Below, piece by piece: positions 8,983 through 17,385 of a stretch of DNA of 64,000 nucleotides. The stretch is from positions 62,001-126,000 of the forward strand of contig NZ_BJMV01000005.1 in NCBI RefSeq assembly GCF_006539345.1, in the 5' to 3' direction. Source of the DNA: Acetobacter peroxydans (GTDB lineage: Bacteria > Pseudomonadota > Alphaproteobacteria > Acetobacterales > Acetobacteraceae). A program made the position numbers and the translations under genes. The notes below the pieces were generated by a model, which saw only the letters and a list, made by a program, of their open reading frames with translations, was not told where the DNA came from and searched no databases. How positions within the stretch are numbered: position 1 is the first letter of the stretch; every line of letters starts with the position of its first letter.

Positions 8983-10035
8983 TCAGCCTTCGGCACCCGC
9001 CAGCAGCCAAGGGGCAACCGGCAGGTTTTTCTCCTGCAGGAAAGCCGGATTAAACAGCTTGGACTCGTACCGTGCCCCGCCATCAGCCAGAATAGTAACA
9101 ATCCGGTGCCCCGGCCCAAGCCTGCGCGCCGTACGGATGGCCGCGGCAACATTGATGCCCGAAGACCCCCCGACCGAAAGCCCTTCCTCACCCAAAAGGC
9201 CGTAAATCACGTCCAGCGCCTCGGGGTCGGGAATACGCTCCGCATCGTCAATGGGTGCGCCTTCAAGGTTGCCTGTCACACGTGACTGGCCGATGCCTTC
9301 GGTAATGGAAGAGCCCTCCACCGACAGATCACCGTTCTTGACCCAGCCGTAGAGGCCTGAACCTTCTGGGTCCGCCAGCACGATACGCGGGGCCTTAACC
9401 CCATCGCGCGCCGCCGCATCATGCAGGCCCAGCGCCGTACCCGCCAGCGTGCCACCCGTACCGCACGCACAGGTAAAGGCGTCAATCCGCCCCTCCATCT
9501 GCTGCCAGATTTCCTGCGCGGTGGTGGCGCGATGCCCCTCACGATTAGCCAGATTATCGAACTGATTGGCCCAGACCCAGCCATTTTCCTCCGCCAACCT
9601 ACGCGAAACATGCACGTAATTGCCCGGATCGCGATACGGCTTGGCGGGAACCAGCCGCAGATCAGCCCCGATCATACGCAGAAAGCCAATTTTCTCGCGG
9701 CTCTGCGTCTCAGGCATGACAATCACGCAGCGATAGCCCCGCGCATTGGCCACCAGAGTCAATCCGATGCCGGTATTCCCGGCCGTACCTTCCACCAGCG
9801 TGCCGCCCGGCTTGAGAATACCACGCTTTTCCGCATCTTCGATAATGGCCAGCGCGGCGCGGTCTTTAACCGAACCACCCGGATTCATGAACTCGGCCTT
9901 ACCGTATATTTCACAGCCCGTCGCCTCTGACGCGCGGCGCAGGAGCACCAGCGGCGTCCCCCCCACGGCGGCAGGCATATCGGCGGAAAGGGTTTTCCAG
10001 CCGGGATGGGAGGGAGAAACGGCGCGGTTGGTCAT
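8983..10035 (-). CDS. cysK: Cysteine synthase A (O-acetylserine sulfhydrylase)
   Basis: A 350-residue PLP enzyme that makes cysteine from O-acetylserine and sulfide. NPGGSVKDRAA places the PLP-binding Lys at residue 57; TAGNTGIG (84-91) is the substrate loop; ACGTGGTLAG is the phosphate-binding loop; GLSVGGSSGINVAAA near 300 is the C-terminal signature. It is longer than E. coli CysK (about 320), mainly at the N-terminus and in one internal insertion, as in alphaproteobacterial forms. A cystathionine beta-synthase-type activity is less likely because no regulatory domain is present. Confidence 0.92.
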   Translation of the reverse strand: MTNRAVSPSHPGWKTLSADMPAAVGGTPLVLLRRASEATGCEIYGKAEFMNPGGSVKDRAALAIIEDAEKRGILKPGGTLVEGTAGNTGIGLTLVANARGYRCVIVMPETQSREKIGFLRMIGADLRLVPAKPYRDPGNYVHVSRRLAEENGWVWANQFDNLANREGHRATTAQEIWQQMEGRIDAFTCACGTGGTLAGTALGLHDAAARDGVKAPRIVLADPEGSGLYGWVKNGDLSVEGSSITEGIGQSRVTGNLEGAPIDDAERIPDPEALDVIYGLLGEEGLSVGGSSGINVAAAIRTARRLGPGHRIVTILADGGARYESKLFNPAFLQEKNLPVAPWLLAGAEG

Positions 10036-10087
10036 CTGCTCTGCCTTGAAAATACTGTCTTTTCGTGCGGGCCAAACGGCACCCGGA

Positions 10088-10987
10088 TTACTGGCCTGCG
10101 TCGGGTTCCTGCTCGGCGTCGTATACCACCTCCAGCACCGCGCACCAAGGATAGCGCGGGTCGTAACTGCCCGAAGGGGAAGCCAGCAGCCCGTTACTGT
10201 CCACGGGCACGTGGGTCAGGGCTACGGCGTCATCTATATTGCCGCCGACAATGCTGATCTGCTGGCCAAATGGCTGCCCGTGCAGCCCTGTCGCCACGAC
10301 ATAGCCGCAGTGTGCAGGAAACCCGTAAGCGGTCGGCAGGCTGGAAAACCGTACCGTCGCCCGGCTGGCGCCACGCGCTACACACACCAGATCTCCGGGC
10401 CGAGGAGCATACAGGGCCGGGTCACGCGCACGCAGAATAGGCGACTGCCCGGCAGCGGCGGCATTAATATAGGTGGCGTGATTGGGCGAATACGGAAAGC
10501 GGTCATTCGCTCCCGCCACGCGCATGACATAAGAAATGAACGCCGCCGACCACGCGTAGCTGCCATCCTGCTCGAAATTGAACAGGTCGCCGCGTCCATC
10601 ATGCTTTCCGGTCCAGTAGGTCTCTTTCATGTCCGGCCCCATGCCGGTCCACCAGTATTCCCCCACACGCTGCCACAGGCCGGGCGCGCGCTCGGGCTTG
10701 ACGGCGGCAGTCTCGGGCTCGGGCCGATCCAGCGGGTCGTCGTCATTCACCGGACTCCCGAACAGACGCCATTCGCGCATGGCAATGGCTACAACATCCT
10801 GTCGATTGAAAGGCTCATAATTCCGGGTAGCAAAATCAGGCACATGACCGCCGTAGTTTGAAGAGGCAGCACCTGGCCAGTGTCCGTGCGTGTACACATG
10901 CCCATGCCCAACCGGGGCTGAAGGAGTGGTTGCACAGGCGACGAAGCACAGAGGAGCCAGAAGAACGGCGTAAGGCGCACGCGACAT
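10088..10987 (-). CDS. DUF2272 domain-containing lipoprotein
   Basis: A 299-residue exported protein. The N-terminus has a short basic end, a hydrophobic stretch and FVAC (Cys18), a plausible lipobox. From about residue 120 it matches DUF2272: YAWSAAFISYVMRVAG followed by HATYINAAAAGQ, and RPGDLVCVARG, a layout like CHAP/NlpC-type domains with a His and buried aromatic residues, though no enzymatic activity is established for the family. RBS-like AGGAAAAACG precedes ATG 10987. It lies 52 bases upstream-side of cysK on the same strand. Confidence 0.82.
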   Translation of the reverse strand: MSRAPYAVLLAPLCFVACATTPSAPVGHGHVYTHGHWPGAASSNYGGHVPDFATRNYEPFNRQDVVAIAMREWRLFGSPVNDDDPLDRPEPETAAVKPERAPGLWQRVGEYWWTGMGPDMKETYWTGKHDGRGDLFNFEQDGSYAWSAAFISYVMRVAGANDRFPYSPNHATYINAAAAGQSPILRARDPALYAPRPGDLVCVARGASRATVRFSSLPTAYGFPAHCGYVVATGLHGQPFGQQISIVGGNIDDAVALTHVPVDSNGLLASPSGSYDPRYPWCAVLEVVYDAEQEPDAGQ

Positions 10988-11136
10988 CGTTTTTCCTACC
11001 AGATTCAGTAGCCTTGGGAGGGTTTGCTCGGCACGGCCCGCCCTATAGAGCAGAAGCGACAGGAAAACACGCGCCTTCCCATCCCTTCACGCTACCATGA
11101 AACATCTGCCTCGGCATGTCCATTGAACACCGACGC

Positions 11137-11658
11137 TCAGCCCGGCGGTATGCTGATTTCCGCAAGAACACCCTGCACACAACGCACTGCGTCCTCTGGA
11201 GAAAGCTCCACCACCAGCCCACGTCCACCACCGTTGATGTACAGCCTGTCCAGACCGGTCAGGCTGGCATCAAATACGACCGGCAGGCTGGCGCGCCCGC
11301 CGAAAGGGCTGATCCCGCCGACCTGAAAGCCGGTCAGGGCTTCGGCCCGGTCCGGCGGCAGCATCCGAGCCTTCGTACCGCCAAACACGGCGGCCAGCCG
11401 GTTCAGGTCTACCCGATGGTGAACAGGGATAGCCGCAAAGACGACCTGTTTTTTATCAATCTCCGCCAGCAGGGTCTTGAACACATGCCCCTGATCCATA
11501 CCGATACCAGCGGCCGCATGGAGCCCGACCTTGCCCGGTTCTGAAACATACTCGTAATCGTGCATGACATAAGAAATGCCATGCGCGTCCAAAAACCGGG
11601 TGGAAGGCGTATCAAAACGGCTGGACGCCGGGTCGTTCCGGGTTCGGCTGTCGTTCAA
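11137..11658 (-). CDS. ybaK: YbaK/EbsC-type aminoacyl-tRNA deacylase
   Basis: A 173-residue YbaK-fold protein; family members hydrolyse Cys-tRNA(Pro), clearing a mischarging error of prolyl-tRNA synthetase. GHVFKTLLAEID carries the conserved Lys of the active site (about residue 61), and GGISPFGG (about 116) is the family loop. The start is a TTG overlapping the mtnA stop (TTGA), supported by GGAG 8 bases upstream; no ATG fits until well inside the domain. Translationally coupled to mtnA. Confidence 0.88.
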   Translation of the reverse strand: MNDSRTRNDPASSRFDTPSTRFLDAHGISYVMHDYEYVSEPGKVGLHAAAGIGMDQGHVFKTLLAEIDKKQVVFAAIPVHHRVDLNRLAAVFGGTKARMLPPDRAEALTGFQVGGISPFGGRASLPVVFDASLTGLDRLYINGGGRGLVVELSPEDAVRCVQGVLAEISIPPG

Positions 11659-12761
11659 ATACCCTGCTCCTTCTGGCCGAATTCAGGAAAAAGCGAAAGT
11701 AGGCCAGCCTGCGTTGCGGGGCAGCAGCCCTTTTCTGTAATCAACCCCGTCACCAGCCGCGCGGGCGTGACATCAAAGGCCGGGTTGGCCGCCCTGCTAC
11801 CATCCGGGGTGATCTGCACGCGGACGATATTGCCGGCATCATCCCGCCCGCCGACATGAGTCACCTCCGACGCGGCGCGCTCCTCAATCGGAATTTCCCT
11901 GATTCCGTCAGACACCGTCCAGTCTATGGTGGTGGAAGGCAGCGCCACCCAGAAAGGCACATCATTATCACGCGCGGCCAGCGCTTTGAGATAGGTGCCG
12001 ATCTTGTTGGCCACATCGCCCGAACGGGTCACACGGTCCGTGCCGACAATGACAATATCCACCTGCCCGTGCTGCATCAGATGGCCGCCCGCGTTATCCG
12101 CGATAACGGTATGCGGCACGCCGTGGCTCCCCAGTTCCCACGCCGTCAGCGCCGCACCCTGATTACGCGGGCGGGTTTCATCAACCCAGACATGGACATC
12201 CAGCCCTTCGTCATGCGCCATATAAATCGGGGCAAGCGCCGTACCCCAGTCCACAGTGGCAATCCAGCCTGCATTGCAGTGCGTAAGGATATTAACGCGC
12301 CTGCCCCCTGCCGCCAGCGCGCGCAGCAGTTCAAGCCCATGACGGCCGATGGCTTCATTCTGGGCGGCATCTTCATCACAGATCAGTCCGGCCTCGGCGT
12401 AGGCCGCGGCAGCGCGCTCGGCAGGAGCCAGCGGGCGCAGACGGGTCAGCATTCTTTCAATCGCCCAGCGCAGGTTTATCGCCGTGGGACGCGTCGCCGC
12501 CAGCATAGCCGCCGTCTGCTCCAGCGTCGTGTCATTGGCGCTGGAGCGCAGGGCCAACGCCAGGCCGTACGCCGCCACAGCCCCGATCAAAGGCGCACCG
12601 CGCACCTGCATTGTGCAAATGGCATGAGCTACCTCTTCTGGCGTAACCAGCGTGAGAATATCCAGCGCGAACGGCAGCCGGGTCTGGTCGAAAATGTGAA
12701 TGCTCCAGCCGTCTTTTTCATCGACCCAGACACTGCGGTAAGGGGTGCCATTGATTTTCAT
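11655..12761 (-). CDS. mtnA: S-methyl-5-thioribose-1-phosphate isomerase
   Basis: MtnA isomerises methylthioribose-1-phosphate to methylthioribulose-1-phosphate in the methionine salvage pathway. From ATG 12761 the protein is 368 residues, the usual length, starting MKINGTPYRSVWVDEKD. The active-site Cys is in THCNAGWIATVDWGTAL, and the catalytic Asp in VIVGTDRV after ADNAGGHLM. An in-frame start 66 bases upstream is unlikely because the extra residues are not family-like. No other mtn genes are adjacent; some bacteria use MtnA in a shorter MTA-isoprenoid-type shunt. Confidence 0.93.
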   Translation of the reverse strand: MKINGTPYRSVWVDEKDGWSIHIFDQTRLPFALDILTLVTPEEVAHAICTMQVRGAPLIGAVAAYGLALALRSSANDTTLEQTAAMLAATRPTAINLRWAIERMLTRLRPLAPAERAAAAYAEAGLICDEDAAQNEAIGRHGLELLRALAAGGRRVNILTHCNAGWIATVDWGTALAPIYMAHDEGLDVHVWVDETRPRNQGAALTAWELGSHGVPHTVIADNAGGHLMQHGQVDIVIVGTDRVTRSGDVANKIGTYLKALAARDNDVPFWVALPSTTIDWTVSDGIREIPIEERAASEVTHVGGRDDAGNIVRVQITPDGSRAANPAFDVTPARLVTGLITEKGCCPATQAGLLSLFPEFGQKEQGI

Positions 12762-13089
12762 GGAATTACTCTCAAGCCCCGAAGGCAAAACATGAAGAAA
12801 ACGGAAGCCCCGATCATAAAGCCACAACCCATTACGGGCAACACTCCACCACTAACGGGAACAGTCAGTGAACAGACAACAGCATGACCATACTCTGAGC
12901 TGGCATTTATTCATGCCCTCTGTACAGTATTTTTTTGCATTTCCTGTGGTTTTTGTTATGTAGAGCCGGAACAGCCCAAACATCTGCCGCGGCGCGTCCT
13001 CGCGGGTAAGGGTTCTAATTTTTTATTTATAAGAAAAACCATGACATGTTCTTGAATATTCAAAAACATGCCGACAAGGAAGATTAACA
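12762..13089. other. Divergent control region between mtnA and the histone-like gene
   Basis: About 330 bases without a gene. The right half (12910-13080) is markedly AT-richer than its surroundings, with runs of T and A, and ends in the 26-base palindrome listed separately. It probably carries both promoters; I cannot assign -35/-10 boxes with confidence. Confidence 0.6.
13045..13070. promoter_or_regulatory. 26-base near-perfect palindrome upstream of the histone-like gene
   Basis: Half-sites CATGTTCTTGAAT and ATTCAAAAACATG pair at 12 of 13 positions with no spacer. It ends 19 bases before ATG 13090, just ahead of the ribosome site AGGAAG. The position suits a repressor operator or a transcript hairpin blocking translation. 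The cognate protein is unknown. Confidence 0.6.
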
Positions 13090-13767
13090 ATGAGTGAAAC
13101 CCGCAAACGCCGCAAGACAACCGCCGCCGCTCCCGAAGCCACACCGGCCCCTGCTCCCAAAAAACGCACGCCGCGGGCAAAGGTGATCGCAACCGACAGC
13201 ATTGCGGCCCCCGCCACCCCGGCCGAGCCCGTCGCCACCCGCAAGAGCCGCACGGTAAAAGCCGTGAAGGCCGCGCCAGCTTCACGCCCTGCCAAGGCCA
13301 CCGCTGCCCCCAAGGCAGCCCCGAAAGCCGAGCGTAAGACTGCCGCCAAAGCTCCGGCAAAACCTGCTGCCAAAACCGAAACCAAGGGCCGGGCAAAAAC
13401 TGCCGCCCGCACCGCTCCAGTGCAGAAAGCCGCCCCCCAGCCCGTCGCTGTTCCGGCCAAGACCGCACGCAAGGCAGTCACCAAAGCTCCGGCAAAGACC
13501 GTTGCCGCCCCCGCGCCCAAGGCCACACGCGCCAGCGCAAAAGCTACGAAGCCCGCACCGAAGGCAACCACCAGCACGCGCCGCGCACCGGAAACCGTTG
13601 CGGCCAGCAAGGCCATTTCCGCCGTGGAAAAACTGCGTCTCGTTCAGGATCGCCGCCGCCGCAAGCGTTATGAGCGTCTGGCCGCCGAAGCCGCTGAGCA
13701 GGCAGCGCCCGCCCGTGGCAAGCGCAAAGCAACCGCGGCCAAGCGTCCCCGTTCGAATAAAGGCTGA
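13090..13767 (+). CDS. Lys/Ala/Pro-rich histone H1-like protein
   Basis: A 225-residue, strongly basic, low-complexity protein built from repeated AAPK/KAPAK/KATK-type units with no hydrophobic core, like the C-terminal tail of eukaryotic H1 and bacterial AlgP/HctB-type proteins. Only the segment near 178-200 (ISAVEKLRLVQDRRRRKRYERL) looks able to form a helix. A nucleoid- or RNA-binding role is likely by composition only. AGGAAG precedes the ATG at a good distance, and the reading frame is clean over 226 codons, so it is real. Such repeats are prone to length variation between strains. Confidence 0.85.
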   Translation: MSETRKRRKTTAAAPEATPAPAPKKRTPRAKVIATDSIAAPATPAEPVATRKSRTVKAVKAAPASRPAKATAAPKAAPKAERKTAAKAPAKPAAKTETKGRAKTAARTAPVQKAAPQPVAVPAKTARKAVTKAPAKTVAAPAPKATRASAKATKPAPKATTSTRRAPETVAASKAISAVEKLRLVQDRRRRKRYERLAAEAAEQAAPARGKRKATAAKRPRSNKG

Positions 13768-13782
13768 CCTATCAAAAACGCA

Positions 13783-13813
13783 CCGGCGGCAGAGAGCTTT
13801 TCTCTGCCGCCGG
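13783..13813 (-). terminator. Rho-independent terminator for the asparaginase gene
   Basis: A perfect 13-base stem (CCGGCGGCAGAGA / TCTCTGCCGCCGG) with loop GCTTT. On the minus strand the stem is followed by TGCGTTTTT, so it serves the asparaginase transcript; on the plus strand there is no T-run, though it may still help stop the histone-like gene. Confidence 0.75.
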
Positions 13814-13849
13814 CGTCAGCGTCCTCGTCAGACTGAATTCTTCCTGATT

Positions 13850-14923
13850 TCAACTTGAGCTTTCAGGTAGACATCCGCCCGCCAGATCAGACGATGCACG
13901 CAATTCACCCACCGGCTGACCATTCCAGTTAAACAATGTCCGGCGCATGTAATGACGTAGCACCGGGCTGTCCTCTTTCCCGAAGCGGGCAATCAGGGCA
14001 GCAGCCGCAGCTTCTGCCGCCCGAACGCCACCATCGCGACATTTGACGGCAATCCCCAGCCCCTGCGCTGGCAAGGCCACAACCATCACTCCTTCCGCCC
14101 CCATTTTGGTGAGCACGCGCGGAGCCAGTGCCTCCATGACCCGGGTATCGAACTGGCCGGTTCCTGCAATCATGAAAGGATTGGCCGCAATAGCCGCGCG
14201 CAGCCGCGCCGCAGCCGCCGCACGGGCCTCTCCCAATCCTTGCCCTGTAGCGAAACGCGCGAACGCCAGCGCCAATGAGTCCAGCGGCACGGCCCATGTG
14301 GGAATGGCACACCCATCCGTGCCCTGATTCTCCCGTGTGTGGGCAATGCCTGTTACAGCGGCCAGCACACGCGATACACTCTGCATGACCGGATGTTCCG
14401 CGCCCACATAACCCGCCGGGTCATGCCCTCCGGCGCAGGACAGGCAGACAAAACCAGCATGTTTGCCCGAGCAGCAGTTATGCAGGGCACGGGCCGGCAG
14501 ACCGCCAGCCGCCAGCGCACGGGCCGCCACGCTATCGAGTGGCCAGTGAACTCCACATTCCAGGGCACCGTCATCATAGCCCGCGCGGGCCAGCATATCG
14601 GTAGCCACGGCCACATGCTCAGGCTCCCCCTGATGCGAGGCACAAGCCAGTGCCAGAGCCGTATCCGGCAGGGCAAAACGCTCAGCCGCCCCCTCCGTCA
14701 GCAAAGGCAGGGCCTGCAACGCCTTGACGGTGGAGCGCGGGAAAATCGCGGTTGCGACATCTCCCGCCGCAAAAACCGTTCGCCCCATGGCATCCACCAC
14801 CGCCGCAGCCCCGTAATGGCGAGATTCCACCCGGCCGCCGCGTGTTACGTCCGCCAGCAGGACATCTCCCGCATGTGCATCCGCCGGGGAAGCTGGAAAG
14901 GGCATATTCTGGTTCACAGGCAT
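13850..14923 (-). CDS. L-asparaginase II (Rhizobium etli AnsA type)
   Basis: A 357-residue protein of the AnsA family (PF06089), which hydrolyses asparagine to aspartate and ammonia and is unrelated to the E. coli enzymes. FPRSTVKALQALPL near residue 61 carries the Ser-x-x-Lys pair proposed for catalysis, HNCCSGKHAGF near 148 is the conserved Cys/Lys motif, and ENQGTDGCAIPTWA follows. Single gene between a convergent gene and an unknown gene. No signal peptide is visible, so it acts in the cytoplasm. Confidence 0.88.
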   Translation of the reverse strand: MPVNQNMPFPASPADAHAGDVLLADVTRGGRVESRHYGAAAVVDAMGRTVFAAGDVATAIFPRSTVKALQALPLLTEGAAERFALPDTALALACASHQGEPEHVAVATDMLARAGYDDGALECGVHWPLDSVAARALAAGGLPARALHNCCSGKHAGFVCLSCAGGHDPAGYVGAEHPVMQSVSRVLAAVTGIAHTRENQGTDGCAIPTWAVPLDSLALAFARFATGQGLGEARAAAAARLRAAIAANPFMIAGTGQFDTRVMEALAPRVLTKMGAEGVMVVALPAQGLGIAVKCRDGGVRAAEAAAAALIARFGKEDSPVLRHYMRRTLFNWNGQPVGELRASSDLAGGCLPESSS

Positions 14924-14993
14924 GGCTCCATCGACTGTCAGGGACTCTTGATGGACGGCAGCATAGAACCACGCACCAATCCAGCAAGAACCC

Positions 14994-15572
14994 TCAGGCG
15001 CCGCTCAGCCAGTAGCAAGGGGCTGAAAACGCCGCCGTATGATCCGGATCAGGCTCCAGCGCCTCCGCCACCATGGCCCGGCGCAAGCGCAGCACTGCCC
15101 CGGCCTCGGTGTCCGGTTCCTCGGATCGGGTGTCATTCAGCCAGGCGAGCCACGGCACCACGCCACCCCGTTCGGTCAGCAGCAATGGAGCGCGACGGCT
15201 CAACGGCAAGCCGTGTTCCAGCAGCCGCGCCGCCCGGCCTTGCGTCACCACCAGATACAGAAAGCCATCCTCGCCAGCGTGCCCACCCAGCGACGCTACA
15301 GCCACCGCACTCAGGCGCACTTCCTCAGGCAGAAACACAGTGCGCGGCAACGGGGGCAAGGGAAGGGAAAACAAATCCGCCTGACATACGGCTGCCAGAG
15401 CCCCCCTCGCTCCGGCTGGGCCAGCACATTTTCGCCCAGACCCCGCCATGGCCTCCGCAGGCCCGCTCCCCGCCGGGGTTGCGCGCACGCGGCCCGCGCC
15501 TCGCGACAGCCCCACGCGGTCGAAACCGGCAAAACCTGTCTGTTCAGGAATGAAACCCGGTTTTCTGGCCAT
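14994..15572 (-). CDS. Uncharacterised protein translationally coupled to zur
   Basis: I do not recognise this 192-residue protein. Its ATG follows the zur stop directly (TGAATG), so the two are co-transcribed and probably co-translated. Residues 1-65 are Gly/Ala/Arg-rich and may be disordered. The rest is compact: PRTVFLPEEVRLSAVAV, then GEDGFLYLVVTQGRAARLLEHGLPLS and RAPLLLTERGGVVPWLAWL, ending in a hydrophobic CYWLSGA. The arrangement of an early strand plus RxxxLLxHGL resembles the opening of RNA 2'-phosphotransferase/ADP-ribosyltransferase folds, but I cannot see a full active site, so this is only a hint. Confidence 0.72.
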   Translation of the reverse strand: MARKPGFIPEQTGFAGFDRVGLSRGAGRVRATPAGSGPAEAMAGSGRKCAGPAGARGALAAVCQADLFSLPLPPLPRTVFLPEEVRLSAVAVASLGGHAGEDGFLYLVVTQGRAARLLEHGLPLSRRAPLLLTERGGVVPWLAWLNDTRSEEPDTEAGAVLRLRRAMVAEALEPDPDHTAAFSAPCYWLSGA

Positions 15573-16274
15573 TCATTGTTCCGTTCCGGCCTTCCGCGCG
15601 CCATCCACTGCCTGCCGCGCGGCACAGGCCGCGCACAGCCCTTCCACCTCGACCGAAGCACTCTGCATGGTAAACGCCTTCTCCCGGCACACAGTCCGGA
15701 GCATGTCCAGAATACGGGGAGTATCGGCAATTTCCGTTACTCCGCCACAGGCACGGCAGATCAGAAACTGAGCCGCGTGCACCCCATAAGCCGCGTGTTC
15801 ATGCCCACAGGCTGAAACCGCATGGCCAGCCGGCGCAGGCTGAGGCACAGGCGCACAAGGGGCGTTGGCGTCTTCCTCATGCGAGAGGTGGGTGCAGGGC
15901 ACAAAGGCGGACAGCCGCTCGATGCGGTGGATCAGGCCGTGCTCAAGCAGAAAATCCAGCGCCCGGTAGACCGTGGGAGGAGCTGGCCTGCGATCGGAAA
16001 CGCGAAGCTGCTCCAGCAGGTCATACGCTCCCACGGGGGCCTCAGCCTGCAGGATAAGACCCAGCACATCGCGCCGCTGCGGCGTCATCCGCCCCCCCTG
16101 CCGGGCGCACAATGTCGCCGCACACTCCAACAGGCCGCGCGTGTGCTCGGAAAAACCGTACGGATCACTCGCCTGCCCCACAGACTCGCTCCCGGTAGAG
16201 ACGGGCGCGCCTTCGGTGGCAGCCGGTGGCTGATTACGCGAGCGGGCAGGGTGCAGGGTGCGGGACATGTTCAT
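15573..16274 (-). CDS. zur: Zinc uptake regulator Zur (Fur family)
   Basis: A 233-residue Fur-family repressor. The winged helix lies at about 60-125 (MTPQRRDVLGLILQ, then PPTVYRALDFLLEHGLIHRIE). The dimerisation part has ICRACG and a C-terminal CAAC, which together would build a structural zinc site. It is longer than E. coli Zur (171) because of a 45-residue N-terminal extension and a His/Cys-containing insertion (about 140-170) that might sense metal. It is divergent from znuACB across a perfect palindrome, which makes zinc regulation the best reading over iron or peroxide. Confidence 0.9.
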   Translation of the reverse strand: MNMSRTLHPARSRNQPPAATEGAPVSTGSESVGQASDPYGFSEHTRGLLECAATLCARQGGRMTPQRRDVLGLILQAEAPVGAYDLLEQLRVSDRRPAPPTVYRALDFLLEHGLIHRIERLSAFVPCTHLSHEEDANAPCAPVPQPAPAGHAVSACGHEHAAYGVHAAQFLICRACGGVTEIADTPRILDMLRTVCREKAFTMQSASVEVEGLCAACAARQAVDGARKAGTEQ

Positions 16275-16364
16275 CTTCCGTTCTCATTCCTTGGTAGCCT
16301 AACCGAGCTTCCAATGGAAGACCAGACATGAACACACGAGAGGGAGGTGACGAAAGGACGAAAT

Positions 16365-16385
16365 GAATGTAATATTATTACATTC
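16365..16385. promoter_or_regulatory. Zur box-like operator between zur and znuA
   Basis: A perfect 21-base palindrome: half-sites GAATGTAATA and TATTACATTC around a central T. It resembles alphaproteobacterial Zur boxes (GTATGTTATA-type with central AT-rich core). It lies in the 140-base gap between divergent zur and znuACB and overlaps the upstream-most possible znuA start codon. Confidence 0.88.
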
Positions 16386-16416
16386 TATGCAGGGAACCAG
16401 CACAAGACATGCCCAC

Positions 16417-17385
16417 ATGACACGCCAGCCGGGCAAATACCCAGACCCGCGCCCTCTCAGGCCCCGTGCGTACTGCCGCCAGACCCATCCATTCCGTACC
16501 GGCCTGCTGTGGCTGCTTCTGCTGGCTCCGATCCTGACCGCCAGCAATGTAGCCGCCCGCAGCGCCCTGAAGGTGGTGGCGGTGGAAAACACGTGGGGTG
16601 ATCTGGCCGCCCAGATTGCCGAGCCGGACATGGCAGTTACCTCCCTGCTGGCTTCTCCCGTGGTGGACCCGCATCTCTACGCCCCCAGCCCGGACGATGC
16701 CCGCCATCTGGCTGACGCCACACTGGTCGTCGTGAACGGCGCAGGATACGACACCTGGGCCAGCAAGCTGACCGACGCCGCCGGCCTGCCAGCGGAGCGA
16801 ATCATCCGTGCTGATTCGTGGCCCGGCTGGCACATGGGCGATAACCCGCATCTGTGGTTCAACACACGCGCGGTGGCCGATTTTGTCACACGAATGCAGG
16901 CAGCCTGCGCACAGGCCGACCCCGCCCATGCCAGCGCCTATGCCCAGCGTGCCCACACGCTGCTGGACGCCATAGCGCACGTTAACGCGCTCCTGGCCTC
17001 GATGCGCACCCACGTGGCGGGACGCGCTGTGGCCGCAACCGAGCCCCTATTCGACCCGCTAGCCGAACAGATGGGGCTGGACATGAAGGAAAAGGATTTC
17101 CAGACCGCTATCATGAACGGTGTGGAACCCGCCCCCGCCGACATTGCCCAGTTTGAAAACGACCTGACCACACACAAGCTGCATCTGCTGGCCTACAACC
17201 AGCAGATGATAGAACCAGCCGTCGTGCCGCTGCTGGAACTGGCCGACAGTTCAGGCACGCCCTCCCTTCCCCTGACGGAAGCCCTGCCACCAACGCTGCC
17301 CGGCACAACCCGACCTCCCCACTGGCAGGACTGGGTTAGTTTCATTGCCCGGCAGACAGAGCATCTGCTGGAACACCAGCCATGA
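16417..17385 (+). CDS. znuA: Zinc ABC transporter, periplasmic zinc-binding protein
   Basis: ZnuA delivers periplasmic zinc to ZnuBC. The mature part starts near LKVVAVENTWGDLAAQIA; DPHLYAPSP and GDNPHLWFN carry two of the zinc-ligand His residues, as in the cluster A-I family. The usual His-rich loop is missing. I prefer ATG 16417: the ATGs at 16363 and 16387 lie on or right after the Zur box, which would put the operator inside the coding region. The chosen start gives an N-terminus with a basic region and a Leu-rich stretch (RTGLLWLLLLAPILTAS), a fair signal peptide. It overlaps znuC by 4 bases (ATGA). Confidence 0.9.
   Translation: MTRQPGKYPDPRPLRPRAYCRQTHPFRTGLLWLLLLAPILTASNVAARSALKVVAVENTWGDLAAQIAEPDMAVTSLLASPVVDPHLYAPSPDDARHLADATLVVVNGAGYDTWASKLTDAAGLPAERIIRADSWPGWHMGDNPHLWFNTRAVADFVTRMQAACAQADPAHASAYAQRAHTLLDAIAHVNALLASMRTHVAGRAVAATEPLFDPLAEQMGLDMKEKDFQTAIMNGVEPAPADIAQFENDLTTHKLHLLAYNQQMIEPAVVPLLELADSSGTPSLPLTEALPPTLPGTTRPPHWQDWVSFIARQTEHLLEHQP

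Noticed and set aside
9746-10861. Long plus-strand frame opposite cysK and the DUF2272 gene
   Set aside because: Overlaps two supported minus-strand genes and shows no domain.
13090-13767. DNA tandem repeat or CRISPR-like array
   Set aside because: The repetition is at protein level with varied codons; there are no regular repeat-spacer units. No CRISPR array was seen anywhere in the window.
14339-15553. 404-codon plus-strand open frame opposite the asparaginase and the zur-coupled gene
   Set aside because: Composition is Arg/Pro/Gln/Ser-rich with no fold, and it overlaps a recognised asparaginase on the other strand.
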